The notes: generated from the sequence alone by a model not told the origin. A stretch of 64,000 nt of DNA from Kutzneria chonburiensis (GCF_028622115.1 NZ_CP097263.1:8184001-8248000), one strand, 5' to 3'; counted from the stretch's first letter, positions 1-8,245 are shown. A program made the numbers and translations.

Positions 1-507
1 CAGCCACCACAGCCCGCTGCTCTGGGCCAGCGACGGCACGGCGATCAGCCCCACCAGCAACCCGGCGGCGGTGGACAACGCCACGCTGCCAAGGAACGCC
101 GCGGCCAGCCGGCTGGGCGGCTCGCGCAGCCGACGGGCGAGGTCGGCGTGGGCCAGCGCCGGCCACAGCCCGCCGGGCAGGTACTTGCCCAGCCCGGCGA
201 CGAAGTACACCCGCGACGCCGTCACCAGCGGCAGCCGCGTGCCGAGCCCGGCCAGCAGCACCCGCCAGCCCAGCATGCCGGCGAACGAGCCGGCCAGCGC
301 CAGCACGATCGCCAGCGCGCACCGGTCGAATCCCGTCCGCGCGACGTTGCCGAGAAGATCGTCCCGGGTGGACCACAGCTGGTAGCCGAGGAAGCCCACC
401 ACGACGGTGTAAGAGGTAAACCGGAGAACGGGTATTACAAGTCGGGAGTAAGACCCAAACCGGGTGATGGGTCTTACGGACCGGGCCGGAGAGCGCGGGT
501 CGCCCAT
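1..507 (-). CDS. LPG_synthase_TM (YbhN/UPF0104) family flippase-like membrane protein, 3' part missing
   Basis: The reading frame starts at ATG 507 and stays open to the window edge, giving the first 169 residues of a multi-pass membrane protein. Hydrophobic segments lie near residues 32-45, 64-88, 98-116 and 135-158. The motif GKYLPGG at 107-113, followed by W115, is the hallmark of the lysylphosphatidylglycerol synthase transmembrane family, whose members include lipid-linked sugar flippase candidates. The start overlaps the stop of the upstream phosphatase gene by one base (TGATG), so the two are translationally coupled and in one operon. By context I infer a role in moving the lipid product of this operon across the membrane; the substrate cannot be read from sequence. 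Family call is fairly sure, function is not. Confidence 0.75.
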   Translation of the reverse strand, partial: MGDPRSPARSVRPITRFGSYSRLVIPVLRFTSYTVVVGFLGYQLWSTRDDLLGNVARTGFDRCALAIVLALAGSFAGMLGWRVLLAGLGTRLPLVTASRVYFVAGLGKYLPGGLWPALAHADLARRLREPPSRLAAAFLGSVALSTAAGLLVGLIAVPSLAQSSGLWWL

Positions 508-1634
508 CACGACCCCGCCAGGGAGACGACCACGTGCTGCATCGCGTGGTCGGAGGGCGCGGAGTTGTCGAGGTCGTAGCTGTGCACGCGGACGCCGGGC
601 GTGGTGAACGTCCAGTCCAGCCGCCACCACCGCAGCGGTGTCTCCCCGTTCCACGACGTGGGGTAGAGCGAGCTGCTGGCCCGCGCGGCGTCGGTGGCCA
701 CGGCTTTCATGCCGTCGATGTCCCGCATCGCCGCCGTGGTGTTGAAGTCGCCGGCGATCAGGGACGGGTTGTGGTTGGCCGCCACGTCCGCCTCCAATCC
801 CCGGTACTGCTCGCCCCGCTGGTCGAAGCGGTGCCGCACGTACTGCCAGAAGAACGCGTCGAACGGGCTCTGGATCATGCTCAGCTGCACCGAGATGTGC
901 GTGTTGTAGAAGGACATCACCCGGCTCCCGACCTGGATATCGGTCCGCAGCACCTTGTCCTGTTGGTACAGCGCGGTGAACTCCGGGTCGGGGCCGTCGC
1001 GGTCCGGGGCCACTCGCGGCGTCGCGACGATCGGGAACCGGCTCAGCGTGACCAGCTCGCTGCGCATCACGATGTGGTAGCCGGGAAAGGCCTGCTCCAG
1101 CCGGGTCCGCTCGCCGACGGCCGTCGCGCCCTGCTCGCCTTTCGACAGGTCCCAGTGCATGTGTTCCTGGAGCAGGTAGACGTCCGCGTTCTGGGCCTTG
1201 AGAAAGGCATAGAACGTGGCCGGATCCTTGTCCTGGCTCCACAGATCGGTGTTCCACGACACGACCCGCAGCGCGTCGGCCGGGGCCGGTCCGTCCCCGT
1301 GGCCGAAGACGTTGAGCCCGCTGGAGCTGATCCCCAACGCGAGCGCGGCGATCGACATCAGGCCGACGGACCAGCGCAGGCCCGGTCGGAGCCGCCGTCG
1401 GCCGAGCCGTGGCGGCGCGATGACCAGGAGCAGTGCTGCCGGTACCAGGAGATAGAGCAGTGGCGGGGCGAGGTCGACCATGAGCCACAACCAGTAGCGG
1501 CCGCTGAGCAGGTCGTGCAGCACGGTGAAGACCAGCCAGGCCGCGGCGGCGACGAGCACCAGGTAGCTGAACCAGCACAGCCTTCGCCGCGGTGCCGCTA
1601 TCTCCGGCGCGGGAGCCTCGGCCACCGCCGTCAT
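507..1634 (-). CDS. Membrane-anchored endonuclease/exonuclease/phosphatase (EEP) family protein
   Basis: The 375-residue protein has three N-terminal membrane helices (about 20-39, 50-72, 89-107) and then a complete EEP domain on the outer face. The catalytic signatures are all present: SWNTD 126-130, QE 156-157, NTH 244-246, GDFN 295-298, LDW 339-341 and SDH 361-363. This metal-dependent fold cleaves phosphodiesters or phosphomonoesters (DNase I, sphingomyelinase, inositol phosphatases). ATG 1634 overlaps the stop of the glycosyltransferase gene by four bases (ATGA). Sitting among lipid-sugar genes, a phosphatase acting on a lipid-linked sugar phosphate is more likely than a nuclease, but that is inference from context. 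No residue that is critical in the family is missing. Confidence 0.82.
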   Translation of the reverse strand: MTAVAEAPAPEIAAPRRRLCWFSYLVLVAAAAWLVFTVLHDLLSGRYWLWLMVDLAPPLLYLLVPAALLLVIAPPRLGRRRLRPGLRWSVGLMSIAALALGISSSGLNVFGHGDGPAPADALRVVSWNTDLWSQDKDPATFYAFLKAQNADVYLLQEHMHWDLSKGEQGATAVGERTRLEQAFPGYHIVMRSELVTLSRFPIVATPRVAPDRDGPDPEFTALYQQDKVLRTDIQVGSRVMSFYNTHISVQLSMIQSPFDAFFWQYVRHRFDQRGEQYRGLEADVAANHNPSLIAGDFNTTAAMRDIDGMKAVATDAARASSSLYPTSWNGETPLRWWRLDWTFTTPGVRVHSYDLDNSAPSDHAMQHVVVSLAGS

Positions 1635-2662
1635 GCCGTCACCTCCGTCGGCGCCGGGCCGGGCAGGCTGTCGTACAGGCGGCGGAACGCCGCCGACCGC
1701 AGCCACTGGAGCACACCGACGCCGACCCCGGCGGCGATGACCGTGTTGACCACGAAATGCGTGCCGACGAAATACACCAGGAACGCCAAGCCCTTGCGCC
1801 GGCGCACGAAGCCGTACATCTGAGCGTCGCACGCCAGCGACTCGACGGCCAGGGCAGCCGGCACCACCAGCCACAGCGGTCCGAGCAGCAGGGCCGGCAC
1901 CAGCGTCACCACCGCGCCCAGCGCGGCCAGGCTGCCCAAGGCCCGGGACCTGGTCTCGAAGCCCTTGGCGAACTTCCGGGCCCGCGCGTACAGCGGCACG
2001 CGCAGCCGGGCCCGGTGGAACAGCTTGCGCAGCAACGGCCGGAAGGCGTGGTCGTGGTCGTGCCGGCCGCCGATGGCCGGGGTCAGCCGCAGCTGGTACC
2101 GGCTGCTGATGCGATAGCCGTAGTCGACCTCCTCGGTCTGCTTGAGCTGCGTCTTGAACGGGCCGATGGCGTCGAACACCCGGCGCGGGATCGCGCACAT
2201 GGCCGGGAACAGGAACGACACATTGCCCTCGGAGCTGGCCGACCAGAAGTAGTACTGGAGGCTGCGGTACTCCTCGGTGCGGCTGTCCCGGATCAGCGGA
2301 TCGGGGTCGTAGATGCCGCAGGCCGCGCCGATCGTCGAATCGGACTGGAGAATCGCCACCGCCTGTTCGACGGCGTCCGGATCAAGTGCGACATCGGAGT
2401 CGAGGAAGAACAGGATCTCGCCGGACGAGTTCTGCACGCCGAGGTTGCGGGCCGAGGCGCAGCCGCCGTTGGACGGCGTGCGCAGCACGGTGACGCCGAA
2501 GGACTCGGCCACCGCGATCGAGTCGTCGGTGCTGCCGTCGTCGACCACGATCACTTCGAGCGACGGATAGGTCTGGGCCCGCACGGAACCCAGCGTCAGC
2601 CGCAGGGTCTTGGCGTAGTTGTAGTTGGGGATGATGACCGACACGAGAGGCTTGGTGGACAT
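1631..2662 (-). CDS. Family 2 glycosyltransferase with C-terminal membrane segments
   Basis: The 343-residue protein opens directly with a GT-A fold: VSVIIPNYN at 7-15, DDGS at 41-44 and the metal-binding DSD at 88-90. A predicted acceptor-site ED-type segment follows (TEEVDYGYR), and three hydrophobic segments near residues 240-310 anchor the enzyme in the membrane. GT2 enzymes with this layout use nucleotide sugars on the cytoplasmic face and often transfer to polyprenyl phosphate or a lipid-linked glycan. The gene is 11 bp downstream of the UbiA-like gene and overlaps the EEP gene by four bases, so it belongs to the same transcript. The donor sugar and acceptor cannot be told from sequence. 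Confidence 0.82.
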   Translation of the reverse strand: MSTKPLVSVIIPNYNYAKTLRLTLGSVRAQTYPSLEVIVVDDGSTDDSIAVAESFGVTVLRTPSNGGCASARNLGVQNSSGEILFFLDSDVALDPDAVEQAVAILQSDSTIGAACGIYDPDPLIRDSRTEEYRSLQYYFWSASSEGNVSFLFPAMCAIPRRVFDAIGPFKTQLKQTEEVDYGYRISSRYQLRLTPAIGGRHDHDHAFRPLLRKLFHRARLRVPLYARARKFAKGFETRSRALGSLAALGAVVTLVPALLLGPLWLVVPAALAVESLACDAQMYGFVRRRKGLAFLVYFVGTHFVVNTVIAAGVGVGVLQWLRSAAFRRLYDSLPGPAPTEVTA

Positions 2663-2673
2663 GAGTTTCCCGT

Positions 2674-3597
2674 TCACGCGTGGGCGGTGATGAGCACGGC
2701 CGACAGCACGGCCAGCCACACCAGGGAGTTGGCGAGCATGGTCCGGTCGCGCAGCAGCACGCGGACCGGGTTTCCGCCGCCCTCGTCGACCATCACGGTC
2801 TGGAGGTAGCGGAACAGCGCGAGGAACGCGCACGGTGTGGAGATCAGCGTGGCCAGGCCGGCCAGCGAGCCGACCGACGCCAGGGTGCTGATGAAGAACA
2901 GGTAGCCGGCGATGGTCAGCGCGGACGTGAGCAGGATCAGGTGATCGGCCAGCTGCACCGAATACCCGCGCAGCGCCGGCCGGTGCTGCGACCCGCTGAC
3001 CACCAGTTCGTGCCGCCGCTTGCCCAGGCTGAGCAGCACGCACACGGAGAACACCGTGATCATCAGCCAGTCCGAGTGGGTCGCGCCGATGGCCAGGTGG
3101 CCCTGCCACAACCGCAGCACGAAGCCGGCCGCCACCACCAGCACATCGATCAGCGGCGCGTGCTTGAGCCGGTAGCTGTAGGCGAAGTTCAGCGCCAGAT
3201 AGACCGGGATCGGCCACCAGGCGGCGATCGGCCGGCCGACCAGCAGCGCGGCCAGCCCGACGACCAGCACCGCGGCGTACGCCAAGGCGACGCCGAGCGA
3301 GATCCGCCCGGCGGCGATCGGACGCAGGCATTTGACCGCGTGCCGGCGGTCCCGTTCGCGGTCGGCGATGTCGTTGATCACGTAGATGACGGCCGAGCCG
3401 AGCGTGAAAGCCGCGATGGCCCACAGGATCTGGCCGATCATGCCCAGCCGCCAGACCGGCGCGTCCAGCACGGCCAGCGGGATGACCAGGATGTTCTTGG
3501 CCCACTGACCCGGCCGGGCCAGCCGGACCAGGTCGGCGGCGGCGCGGGCGGGGGAGGTCGTGGGGCGGGCCGGCAGGGTGACAACAGGGGTAGCCAT
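2674..3597 (-). CDS. UbiA-family prenyltransferase, decaprenyl-phosphate phosphoribosyltransferase-like
   Basis: This 307-residue integral membrane enzyme has about nine hydrophobic segments. The N-terminal RPGQWAKN motif (28-35) and the first metal-binding motif NDxxDxxxD at 75-83, followed by K..RPIAAG (89-97), match the decaprenyl-phosphate phosphoribosyltransferase branch of the UbiA family (Rv3806c type), which moves 5-phosphoribose from PRPP to polyprenyl phosphate, the first step to decaprenyl-phosphoryl arabinose. ATG 3597 has a good Shine-Dalgarno (AAAGGAG). Its operon partners (phosphatase, epimerase, glycosyltransferase, flippase) mirror the later steps of that pathway, but the presence of an aminotransferase is new. 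The family is well supported; PRPP as donor is inferred from similarity of motifs. Confidence 0.8.
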   Translation of the reverse strand: MATPVVTLPARPTTSPARAAADLVRLARPGQWAKNILVIPLAVLDAPVWRLGMIGQILWAIAAFTLGSAVIYVINDIADRERDRRHAVKCLRPIAAGRISLGVALAYAAVLVVGLAALLVGRPIAAWWPIPVYLALNFAYSYRLKHAPLIDVLVVAAGFVLRLWQGHLAIGATHSDWLMITVFSVCVLLSLGKRRHELVVSGSQHRPALRGYSVQLADHLILLTSALTIAGYLFFISTLASVGSLAGLATLISTPCAFLALFRYLQTVMVDEGGGNPVRVLLRDRTMLANSLVWLAVLSAVLITAHA

Positions 3598-3608
3598 AGC
3601 TGACTCCT

Positions 3609-4649
3609 TTAGAAGAAGGCCTTGGCGAGCCCGAGCACTCCCTGGCGCCAGGGGTCGCGTGAGGTGCGGCCGCTGCCGCCGCGGAGATTGCCCGCGGCCC
3701 GTTCTTCCCGCCACCACTGGAAGGTCTTCAGAATGGCGTCCTGATTGGACAGACGTGGGTTGAAGCCGAGCCGCTCGCGGGCCTTGTCGATGCTCACGTA
3801 CGAGTCGGCCATCAGCTTGTGCAGCAGCCGGCCGTAGACCGGCGACAACTTGGTGCGCTCCAACAGACTCAGCACCGACAGCGCCGGACGCGCCGGGACG
3901 GACACCACCCGCTTGCCGTGCCCGGCCGCGTCCAGCACCGCCTGGAAGTCGTCACGGATGGTGCCGAACTCGGCGGCGGCCAGGTTGTAGGTGTCGTTGG
4001 CGATGTCCGGGTTGGCGTGCAGGGTGGTGTCCACGGCGTCGACCAGGTCGTCCATCGCGAACATCTGGATCCGCACGTCACCCTTGCCCAGCACCGGAAA
4101 GTGGTGTCCCTCCTCGGCCCACTCGAACAGCATGGAGAACAGCCCCATTCGCCCGGGGCCGACAAAAGTCTTGGGGCGCAACATCGGCACGCACATGCCG
4201 GTGGCCCGCGCGGCTTCGCACACCTCCTCGGCCTCGGCCTTGGCCCGGCTGTACGGATCGACCGGCTCCCGCGGATAGCGCTCGGTCGTCGGCAAGACCT
4301 TGGGCAGGCCGTACACCGCGGTGGACGAGATGTGCACCAGCCGCTCGACCTCACGGCGTCGACTGGCCCGCACCACGTTCTCGGTGCCGCCGACGATCAC
4401 CGAGCGGATCTCCTCGGCCGGGTAGCTGGGCAGCGCGGCGGCGCAGTGCACCACCGCGTCCGCCCCGTTGACCACCTTGGACAGCAGGTCGGGGTCGCGG
4501 ATGTCGCCGACGAACTGCTGGAAATCGCCGGTGTCGGTAGTCGCGCGCAGGTCCAGGCTGCGCACCGCGTGGCCGTCGGCCACGAACCGCTGCACCAGGT
4601 GCGAGCCGAGCATGCCCGCGCCGCCGGTGACGACAATGGTCAGGCCCAC
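3609..4649 (-). CDS. NAD-dependent epimerase/dehydratase (extended SDR)
   Basis: The 346-residue protein carries the Rossmann glycine motif GGAGMLG at 9-15, an active-site Ser/Thr near 109-110 and YxxxK at Y133/K137, all as expected for an extended short-chain dehydrogenase acting on sugars. The GTG start at 4649 lies inside the end of the aminotransferase gene (10-base overlap), so the two are coupled. The C-terminal tail of about 40 residues is basic and ends in a hydrophobic stretch, which may bring it to the membrane. In this operon it could oxidise or epimerise a sugar (lipid-linked or nucleotide-linked). A 3-beta-hydroxysteroid dehydrogenase-like or NDP-sugar epimerase role is also possible. 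Confidence 0.8.
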   Translation of the reverse strand: MGLTIVVTGGAGMLGSHLVQRFVADGHAVRSLDLRATTDTGDFQQFVGDIRDPDLLSKVVNGADAVVHCAAALPSYPAEEIRSVIVGGTENVVRASRRREVERLVHISSTAVYGLPKVLPTTERYPREPVDPYSRAKAEAEEVCEAARATGMCVPMLRPKTFVGPGRMGLFSMLFEWAEEGHHFPVLGKGDVRIQMFAMDDLVDAVDTTLHANPDIANDTYNLAAAEFGTIRDDFQAVLDAAGHGKRVVSVPARPALSVLSLLERTKLSPVYGRLLHKLMADSYVSIDKARERLGFNPRLSNQDAILKTFQWWREERAAGNLRGGSGRTSRDPWRQGVLGLAKAFF

Positions 4650-6073
4650 AGCGAACCCACCTTCTCCTTGACGAACCGGGCCAGCAGCTTGGACATGCCC
4701 TGCGACAGGGTCTGCTCGAAGGCGTCGAGGAAGCGCTCGACCTCGTCGGTCGTCGCCACCAGCGGCGGCCCGACGACCAGCGGATTGCTGCCGTTGAGCG
4801 TGTAGTAGGTGTAGATGTCGTGATCGCGGTACAGCGCGTTGATCACCGCGCAGGTGATCAGCTTGGTGCGGAACTGCGGGTCCTGGCGGAAGCCGCCGGG
4901 CGCCAGGCGGGCCGCGAGGTCGAGCAGCTTGGGGCCGCCGTCGAGGAAAACCCCGTGCAGCGCGCCGGATCCGACCGTGTTGGAGATGATGTCCGGGAAC
5001 TGCTTGGCGATGCGTTCCAGGCCTGGTGCCAGCACCCGGTCCAGGTCCCGTGCCCGCGCCGGGTAGTCGTCGTCGACCACGATGTTCACGGCCTCGATGG
5101 CCGTCGCGCACTCCTCGCCGAAGCCGTAGTACGTGGTGCTGGTGCTGGTCATCAGCGCGTCGCCGAGATTGTCGTAGGCCTTGCGGAACACCGACTCCCG
5201 CGCGATGTAGGCCGAGATCGAGGACTTGCCGCCACCGAAGGACTTGGACGTGGTCAGCACGTCCGGCAGCAGGCCTTCGTAGCGGGTGAAGTAGAACAGG
5301 CTGCCGGTCTTGCCCCAGCCGGTGTAGATCTCGTCGAAGACGAGAATGATGTCCTCGGCCGTGCACAGCTCACGCAGGCCGCGCAGGAACTCCTCGGAGC
5401 AGTAGCGCATGGTCGAGGCGCTGAACGGTTCGATCAGGATGGCGTACACGTCGCAGCCGCCGTCGGCGGTGCGGGCCTGTGCGACCAGCCGGCGCACGGA
5501 GTCCAGGTCGCCGTAGGTGAAGGTCTCCACGCCGGGGATGCCGGGGAAGGCGAAGTTCTTCTGCGGGCTGCCGGTCAGGCTGCCCGAGCCGAGCAGCTTG
5601 CCGTGGAAGCTGATGTCGGCGTGCAGGATCCGCTGCCGCCGGCCGCCGTGGTACTTGTAGGCCAGCTTGACCGCGCCCTCGACCGCCTCGGCCCCGGAGT
5701 TGGGGAAGAAGGACATCGACAGGTCGCCGGGCAGCAGCTGGGCCAGGTTGTTGCCCAGCGCGGCGATGTACGGCGAGAAGTAGGTCTTGTGGACCTCCAT
5801 CCGCTGCTGGTCCTGGAAACGCTTGCGAGCGGCCAGGATGCGCGGGTGGTTGTGGCCGTGGCTGAGCACGCCGACGCCACCGGTGAAATCCAGGATCTTG
5901 CGGCCGTCGCGGGTGTATATGTACGCGCCCTCGGCCCGTTCGACCAGCTCACGGCCGAAGCCGAACGAGGTCATCAGCGACACCTGGCTGCGGTTGACGT
6001 ATTTTCGGTACAGGTCGTGCACCTGTTTGACGGACAGTTGTTCGCAGTCTTCTATCGTCAATAGCCCGGACAA
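4640..6073 (-). CDS. Class III PLP-dependent aminotransferase
   Basis: The 477-residue protein has the complete class III fold: SGAEAVE at 126-132 (phosphate binding), DE at 247-248 in DEIYTGWG, and the PLP Schiff-base lysine K277 in TTSKSFGGG. An N-terminal extension of about 45 residues precedes the AYIYTRDGRK entry strand. The family moves amino groups between omega-amino donors and aldehydes or ketones; the same family includes HpnO, which aminates a ribose-derived hopanoid side chain, and amine-forming antibiotic enzymes. The start is TTG 6073 because AGGGGAG sits five bases upstream. It is the first gene of the operon and overlaps the SDR gene. Amination of a lipid-linked or nucleotide sugar is my inference. 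Confidence 0.82.
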   Translation of the reverse strand: MSGLLTIEDCEQLSVKQVHDLYRKYVNRSQVSLMTSFGFGRELVERAEGAYIYTRDGRKILDFTGGVGVLSHGHNHPRILAARKRFQDQQRMEVHKTYFSPYIAALGNNLAQLLPGDLSMSFFPNSGAEAVEGAVKLAYKYHGGRRQRILHADISFHGKLLGSGSLTGSPQKNFAFPGIPGVETFTYGDLDSVRRLVAQARTADGGCDVYAILIEPFSASTMRYCSEEFLRGLRELCTAEDIILVFDEIYTGWGKTGSLFYFTRYEGLLPDVLTTSKSFGGGKSSISAYIARESVFRKAYDNLGDALMTSTSTTYYGFGEECATAIEAVNIVVDDDYPARARDLDRVLAPGLERIAKQFPDIISNTVGSGALHGVFLDGGPKLLDLAARLAPGGFRQDPQFRTKLITCAVINALYRDHDIYTYYTLNGSNPLVVGPPLVATTDEVERFLDAFEQTLSQGMSKLLARFVKEKVGSLWA

Positions 6074-6095
6074 CGTTCTCCCCTTTCGTGGTCGC

Positions 6096-6118
6096 CGTCC
6101 TAAGGTAGGACGTTTTTT
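6096..6118. promoter_or_regulatory. Inverted repeat with T-run in the divergent promoter region
   Basis: Perfect 7-bp arms CGTCCTA/TAGGACG separated by AGG are followed by six T residues. It lies between the divergent aminotransferase operon (start 6073) and the NarL regulator (start 6313). It could be an operator for that regulator or a short attenuator on the plus strand. A second palindrome, ACCTAGGT, sits at about 6172-6179 and shares the CCTA/TAGG core. The rest of 6119-6312 shows no gene. Confidence 0.4.
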
Positions 6119-6312
6119 CGGCCGCCCGCAACGAAATCGGCAGGGAGTCGCGTTAGGTGGGGGTGGTGTACGACCTAGGTGGTAGCCGAAGGGCGGGGCG
6201 CTACAAAGCCGGTCGAGAATGCCTCGAGAATGCTGGCGCGTCCGATTTGACCGGCCCTACGATCGGTGATGTTCTCCAGTGCTCTGGGTACATGCGCGGT
6301 TGGGGGCAAGGC

Positions 6313-6966
6313 GTGGACCGGACCAGTGAAGCTGCCATAGAGGTCGTCCTGCTCGACCACATAGCCATGTTCCGGGAGGCCGTGCGCAACCTGTTCGAGG
6401 TGGAGCCGGACATCCGGGTCGTCGCCGAGGGCGCGAACGGCGCCGACGCGCTGGCCATCGCCACCGAGTTCATGCCCGACATCGTGATGCTGGACATCGA
6501 GATGACCGACCCGTACGGCGGTGGGCTGCTGGCCGAGCTCCGGGCCCGCTGCCCCGGCACCAGGACCGTGGTGCTGACCATGTGCGAGGACCCGGCGATG
6601 GTGCAGGAGGCGTTGGAGGCCGGCATCGCCGCCTACCTGGTCAAGAGCAGCATCGTCGGGCACGAGCTGGTGGCGGCGATCCGCTCGGTGACCAGAGGTC
6701 CGGACAACGTGCTGCTCTCCGTGCCGCGGCAGACCATGGCCGGCTTGCGGCTGGCCGGCGCGGTGGCCGGCATGCTCTCGGAACGGGAGCGCAGCGTGCT
6801 GGAACTGGCCGCGCAGGCGCTGAGCAACACCCAGATAGCGAACCGGCTCTACATAGCGGAGGGCACGGTCAAGCGGCACCTGACCAATATCTATTCGAAA
6901 CTGGGCGCGGTGTCGCGAGTCGATGCGATTCGAAAGGCAATGCAGGGCGGCTTGATCAGAAGCTGA
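6313..6966 (+). CDS. NarL/FixJ-type response regulator (REC + LuxR HTH), no adjacent kinase
   Basis: From GTG 6313 the protein has 217 residues, typical for the family. The receiver domain has the phospho-acceptor D61 (VMLDIEM), T89 and K111, and residues 155-217 form the LuxR helix-turn-helix (LSERERSVLELAA...GTVKRHL). A purine-rich stretch just ahead supports this start; an in-frame ATG at 6292 would add seven residues. No histidine kinase gene is next to it, so it is an orphan here. It faces the aminotransferase operon across 239 bp and precedes the MbtH-like and reductase genes, either of which it might control. The acidic pair that normally precedes the first receiver loop is reduced to a single D (D15), which is a little unusual. 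Confidence 0.85.
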   Translation: MDRTSEAAIEVVLLDHIAMFREAVRNLFEVEPDIRVVAEGANGADALAIATEFMPDIVMLDIEMTDPYGGGLLAELRARCPGTRTVVLTMCEDPAMVQEALEAGIAAYLVKSSIVGHELVAAIRSVTRGPDNVLLSVPRQTMAGLRLAGAVAGMLSERERSVLELAAQALSNTQIANRLYIAEGTVKRHLTNIYSKLGAVSRVDAIRKAMQGGLIRS

Positions 6967-7036
6967 CGGACGATGTCTGGGGCGTCGATTCCACTCCCTG
7001 CGACGGTGCTCATTCGTTTCGCGGGAAGGGGAACCG

Positions 7037-7231
7037 GTGTACGGCGACGGCCGAGATGATTTCTGTCAGGTTTTGACCGACGGGTACGGTGGCTATAGGG
7101 TGTGGTCGATAGGGGTGGCGCTCCCGAACGGATGGAGGCCGCTCGGCTTTTTCAGCACCAGATGCGGGTGCGAACGCCAGGTCGTCGAATTGCTGGAGGG
7201 AAAGAACTATGGAGAACCGGGCCATCGGTAG
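7037..7231 (+). CDS. Small divergent MbtH-like protein
   Basis: GTG 7037 is preceded by a strong ribosome site (GGGAAGGGG, five bases away) and encodes 64 residues. The pattern F-x-VL, a short gap, G-x-Y-x-x-W (W23), LPNGW (W33), PLGF and an ordered Cys (C45) before ELLEG follows the MbtH fold: FxVLxNxxxxYSLWP, PxGW, xxGxxxxxxCLxxI. The third conserved tryptophan and the WTDMRPxSL tail are missing. MbtH proteins are small chaperones that activate adenylation domains of non-ribosomal peptide synthetases; no such enzyme is in the window. The last 23 bases overlap the reductase gene. I support the family at moderate confidence only; an unrelated small protein with chance similarity is the alternative. 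Confidence 0.5.
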   Translation: MYGDGRDDFCQVLTDGYGGYRVWSIGVALPNGWRPLGFFSTRCGCERQVVELLEGKNYGEPGHR

Positions 7232-8189
7232 TTCCGGCGTCGAGGTGGCGGCGATGGGCTTCGGCACCTGGGCGCTGGGCGGCCCGTTCTGGGCCGGTGA
7301 CCAGGCGCTGGGCTGGGGCCCGACCGACGACGCCGAGTCCGTCCGGGCGCTGCGGCGGGCCGTCGAGCTCGGTGTGACCCTGTTCGACACCTCCGACGCG
7401 TACGGCACCGGCCACGCCGAGGAGCTGCTGGGCGAGACCTTCGAGCAGGCGCGCGACCAGGTCGTCTACGCGACCAAGTGGGGCAACGTCATCGACAGCG
7501 AGGCCCGCCAGCTCACCGGGGCCGACCACACGCCGGCGTACATGCGAGGGGCCCTCACCGCCTCGCTCAAGCGCCTGCGCACCGACCACGTCGACATCTA
7601 CCAGCTGCACCTGTCCGACCTGGAGGTGTCGCTGGCCGAGGAGCTGCGGGGAACCGCCGAGGAGCTGGTGGCCGAGGGCCTGATCCGTGGCTACGGCTGG
7701 AGCACCGACGATCCCGAGCGGGCCGCGTTCTTCGGCGCCGGCGAGCACTGCACCGTCGTGCAGGCCGAGGCCAACGTGCTCAACGACCGCCCGGAGATGT
7801 ACGCCGTCGCCGAGGAGCACAACCTGGCGCTGCTGTGCCGTGGGCCGCTGGCCATGGGCCTGCTCAGCCAGCGCGACTGGTCCACGATCACGTTGGCCGA
7901 CGACGACGTGCGGCTCAAGCAGCCGGAGTGGCTGTCCTACTTCGCCGACGGCAAGCCGGTGCCGTCCTTCGCGGCCAAGCGGGACGCGATCGTGGACGTG
8001 CTGACCTCGGGCGGCCGCACGCTGACCCAGGGGGCGCTGGCGTGGCTGTGGGCCCGTTCGCCCCGCACCATCCCGATCCCGGGCTGCCGCACGGTGGCCC
8101 AGGTCGAGCAGAACGCGGGCGCGCTGGCGCACGGCCCGCTGTCCGAGTCCGAGCTGGCGCAGGTGGAACAGATCCTGGGCCGGGCCTGA
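7209..8189 (+). CDS. Aldo/keto reductase
   Basis: The 326-residue protein has the (beta/alpha)8 barrel of the NADPH-dependent aldo/keto reductases with the whole catalytic tetrad in place: D60, Y65 (SDAYGTG), K90 (YATKWGN) and H134 (YQLHLSD). The C-terminal IPIPGCRTVAQVEQN segment is the usual cofactor 2'-phosphate binding region. ATG 7209 has an excellent Shine-Dalgarno (GGAGGGAAAG). The gene overlaps the preceding small gene and ends at a strong terminator shared with the convergent sugar transporter operon. Substrate is unknown; the YajO/YghZ-like or general sugar-aldehyde branch is likely. Confidence 0.88.
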   Translation: MENRAIGSSGVEVAAMGFGTWALGGPFWAGDQALGWGPTDDAESVRALRRAVELGVTLFDTSDAYGTGHAEELLGETFEQARDQVVYATKWGNVIDSEARQLTGADHTPAYMRGALTASLKRLRTDHVDIYQLHLSDLEVSLAEELRGTAEELVAEGLIRGYGWSTDDPERAAFFGAGEHCTVVQAEANVLNDRPEMYAVAEEHNLALLCRGPLAMGLLSQRDWSTITLADDDVRLKQPEWLSYFADGKPVPSFAAKRDAIVDVLTSGGRTLTQGALAWLWARSPRTIPIPGCRTVAQVEQNAGALAHGPLSESELAQVEQILGRA

Positions 8190-8194
8190 AAAAC

Positions 8195-8231
8195 CGACGG
8201 CGGCCCGGGCTTCGAGCCCAGGCCGCCGTCG
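8195..8231. terminator. Bidirectional terminator hairpin
   Basis: An 11-bp GC-rich stem (CGACGGCGGCC/GGCCGCCGTCG) continues into a GGGC-TTCG-AGCCC top. It lies between the convergent reductase gene and the sugar ABC transporter operon and follows an A-run (8189-8193) that serves as the U-tract for minus-strand transcripts. Confidence 0.8.
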
Positions 8232-8245
8232 TGTGTTCGGAGGAA

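Noticed and set aside
7037-8189. Non-ribosomal peptide biosynthetic cluster
   Set aside because: The MbtH-like gene has no adenylation, condensation or thioesterase gene in the window.
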